A stretch of DNA of 64,000 nt from an uncultured Bryobacteraceae bacterium (GTDB lineage: Bacteria > Acidobacteriota > Terriglobia > Bryobacterales > Bryobacteraceae): assembly GCA_938003835.1 (NCBI GenBank), contig CALKXJ010000027.1:62001-126000 (forward strand). The letters run 5' to 3'. A program made the translations under genes and the position numbers. Positions 63,017 to 64,000 of this stretch are shown here, in pieces. Position 1 is the stretch's first letter; the number at the start of each line of letters is the position of its first letter. The notes under the pieces were generated by a model. That model did not search any database and was not told the DNA's origin. It saw only the letters and a list, made by a program, of their open reading frames with translations.

Positions 63017-64000
63017 TCATCCCTCGAGAAGATCGACAATCCGGAACAGGTTCCCTTCCTGGGTGACCCGGAGCGCCACGCCGGCGAGGCTTCGGGTCTT
63101 CTTCAACTGCTCCGCTTTCTGAGTGCCGAGTCGATTCAAGAGATTGGTCATCGCCTCGCCCCGAAGCGGAGCCGTCTTCTTGTTTTGGAAGATGCCGGTA
63201 ATGGCTTGCTGCCCCGGATCCCATTTGAGTTGCGCGCCACGCCACTCGATGGCGCCTGAAGGCTGAGCAGGCGCCGCGGGCTTCCCGGACCCGGCGCCGG
63301 CCGGCGTCGCTGGCGTCGCCGGCGTCGTGGTCTTCTTTGGCGCCATCATCGCCCCGTAGCCCACCGCTGTCTTTGCGCCGAATCCCACCCATTGGAATGC
63401 GTGATTGAAAGCGCTCTCCAGCAGCTTTTTCCACTCTCCGTTCTCGGCGAGGTCTGGCGCCAGCCGCCGGAGCCGGGGAAGATCGCATACGACGCAAAAG
63501 TGAAACTTTGCGCCTGGGGGAACGGTGAGGAAGCAAATCGGATTCGGCTGGCCGGAGTCGTGCGGTGAGGTGCTGCCTCCATCGGGTTTGTCCGGCTGTT
63601 GGTAGTAATGCGAGTGGTGTGGAGTCATGATCTCCACCATTAGCTGGTCGCCCGGGATCTCCGGCACGACGTCCCAAAACGTCAGCACGCCGCGAAAGTG
63701 ACCGGTGCTGTGCTCTTCCGTCTCGCGGCCGAAAAGCACGTCCAGTCGACTCAGAGAGACTCGGCGCCGCACGGTTTTGCCGGTCTCTGCGTCGAAGACC
63801 TCCTCCTCGAAGGGGGGCTTGAATTCCGGTGCGCTGCTCCATTTTGAATCATCAGGTTCCCCTGAGGCGAGCTCCTCAGCGGCGCGCCGCAGCACCCCTT
63901 TGACGCCGCTGCCGGCCAGATAAGGAATGCCATACGGATTCAGGAAGGCAAAGCCGTTCTCGAGCGGATGCTCATTGCCAAGCCCGGTGGTGAAGGGCGC
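63017..64000 (-). CDS. cmr6: CRISPR-associated RAMP protein Cmr6 (partial at right edge)
   Basis: The frame runs from beyond the right edge to a TGA at 63017-63019, with 327 residues visible. It shows the Cmr6 hallmarks: T-G-L-G-N-E-H-P, Y-L-A-G-S-G-V-K-G-V-L-R, the I-M-T-P-H-H-S-H-Y-Y segment, P-N-P-I-C-F-L-T-V, and the RAMP glycine loop G-F-G-A-K-T-A-V-G-Y-G. Cmr6 is a backbone subunit of the type III-B effector that binds crRNA and targets RNA. A proline/threonine linker and an extra domain of about 75 residues follow the RAMP core. The start codon and other cmr genes lie outside the window. Confidence 0.93.
   Translation of the reverse strand, partial: APFTTGLGNEHPLENGFAFLNPYGIPYLAGSGVKGVLRRAAEELASGEPDDSKWSSAPEFKPPFEEEVFDAETGKTVRRRVSLSRLDVLFGRETEEHSTGHFRGVLTFWDVVPEIPGDQLMVEIMTPHHSHYYQQPDKPDGGSTSPHDSGQPNPICFLTVPPGAKFHFCVVCDLPRLRRLAPDLAENGEWKKLLESAFNHAFQWVGFGAKTAVGYGAMMAPKKTTTPATPATPAGAGSGKPAAPAQPSGAIEWRGAQLKWDPGQQAITGIFQNKKTAPLRGEAMTNLLNRLGTQKAEQLKKTRSLAGVALRVTQEGNLFRIVDLLEG

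Noticed and set aside
63002-64000. CRISPR repeat array near cmr6
   Set aside because: No repeated spacer-separated units are visible in the window. Any array must lie beyond the right edge.

Overview
The window is GC-rich bacterial chromosomal DNA, densely packed and carried on both strands. It most resembles an Acidobacteriota genome of the Bryobacterales/Solibacter type. That placement is an inference. It rests on high GC, three large Oar-like TonB-dependent receptors (two with an N-terminal carboxypeptidase-regulatory-like domain), polysaccharide-degradation genes, many GTG/TTG starts, and -10 boxes lying very close to start codons. No insertion sequence, phage gene or CRISPR array was seen. 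No gene-free stretch exceeds about 230 bases. One RNA gene is present, an initiator tRNA-Met at 31867-31943.

Layout, left to right. 1-4184: tail of an exported carbohydrate-binding-like protein, a DinB-like protein, an outer-membrane barrel and two proteins of unknown function. 4258-9144: dusB-rnhA, then a probable pectin/uronate group (2-keto-3-deoxygluconate kinase, an EamA transporter, an oligogalacturonate-lyase-like beta-propeller and a small membrane protein). 9148-14833 (minus): three genes joined by 4-base overlaps, reading metallophosphoesterase, CHAT-domain protease, exported glycoside-hydrolase-like protein. 15021-18668: a DksA/TraR zinc-finger protein, then acpP-fabF-etfB-etfA on the minus strand. 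18896-22258: Oar-like receptor.

22440-31763 is a chemosensory operon: cheA with two CheW-like domains and a degenerate receiver, cheW, a soluble globin-PAS chemoreceptor, cheY, cheB, cheR, cheX and a second cheY. A sigma-28-like promoter sits upstream of cheA. 31867-35801: initiator tRNA, radical SAM/SPASM protein coupled to a small membrane protein, a hypothetical protein, a HAD phosphatase and a LON-domain protein. 35828-41266: SDR, shikimate kinase, glycerate 2-kinase, then scpA-scpB-rluB-like-CoA-binding protein. 41339-49069: NfeD plus SPFH membrane pair, a flavin oxidoreductase, a NusG-like antiterminator, a nucleotidyltransferase, and a 1108-residue protein that appears to join a GHMP sugar kinase to a UDP-sugar pyrophosphorylase domain.

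49257-63001: second Oar-like receptor, an amino acid:sodium symporter, an OmpA-like protein, a HAD phosphatase coupled to a gutted amidohydrolase, macro-domain protein, exported methyltransferase-like protein, phosphomannomutase/phosphoglucomutase, 3-methyladenine DNA glycosylase, 2'-5' RNA ligase family protein and a third TonB-type barrel. 63017-64000 (minus) is a Cmr6 RAMP protein cut by the window edge, so a type III-B CRISPR-Cas locus should continue to the right.

The most promising places for new biology are the CHAT/metallophosphoesterase operon, the kinase-pyrophosphorylase fusion, the globin chemosensory operon, and the Cmr6 edge.
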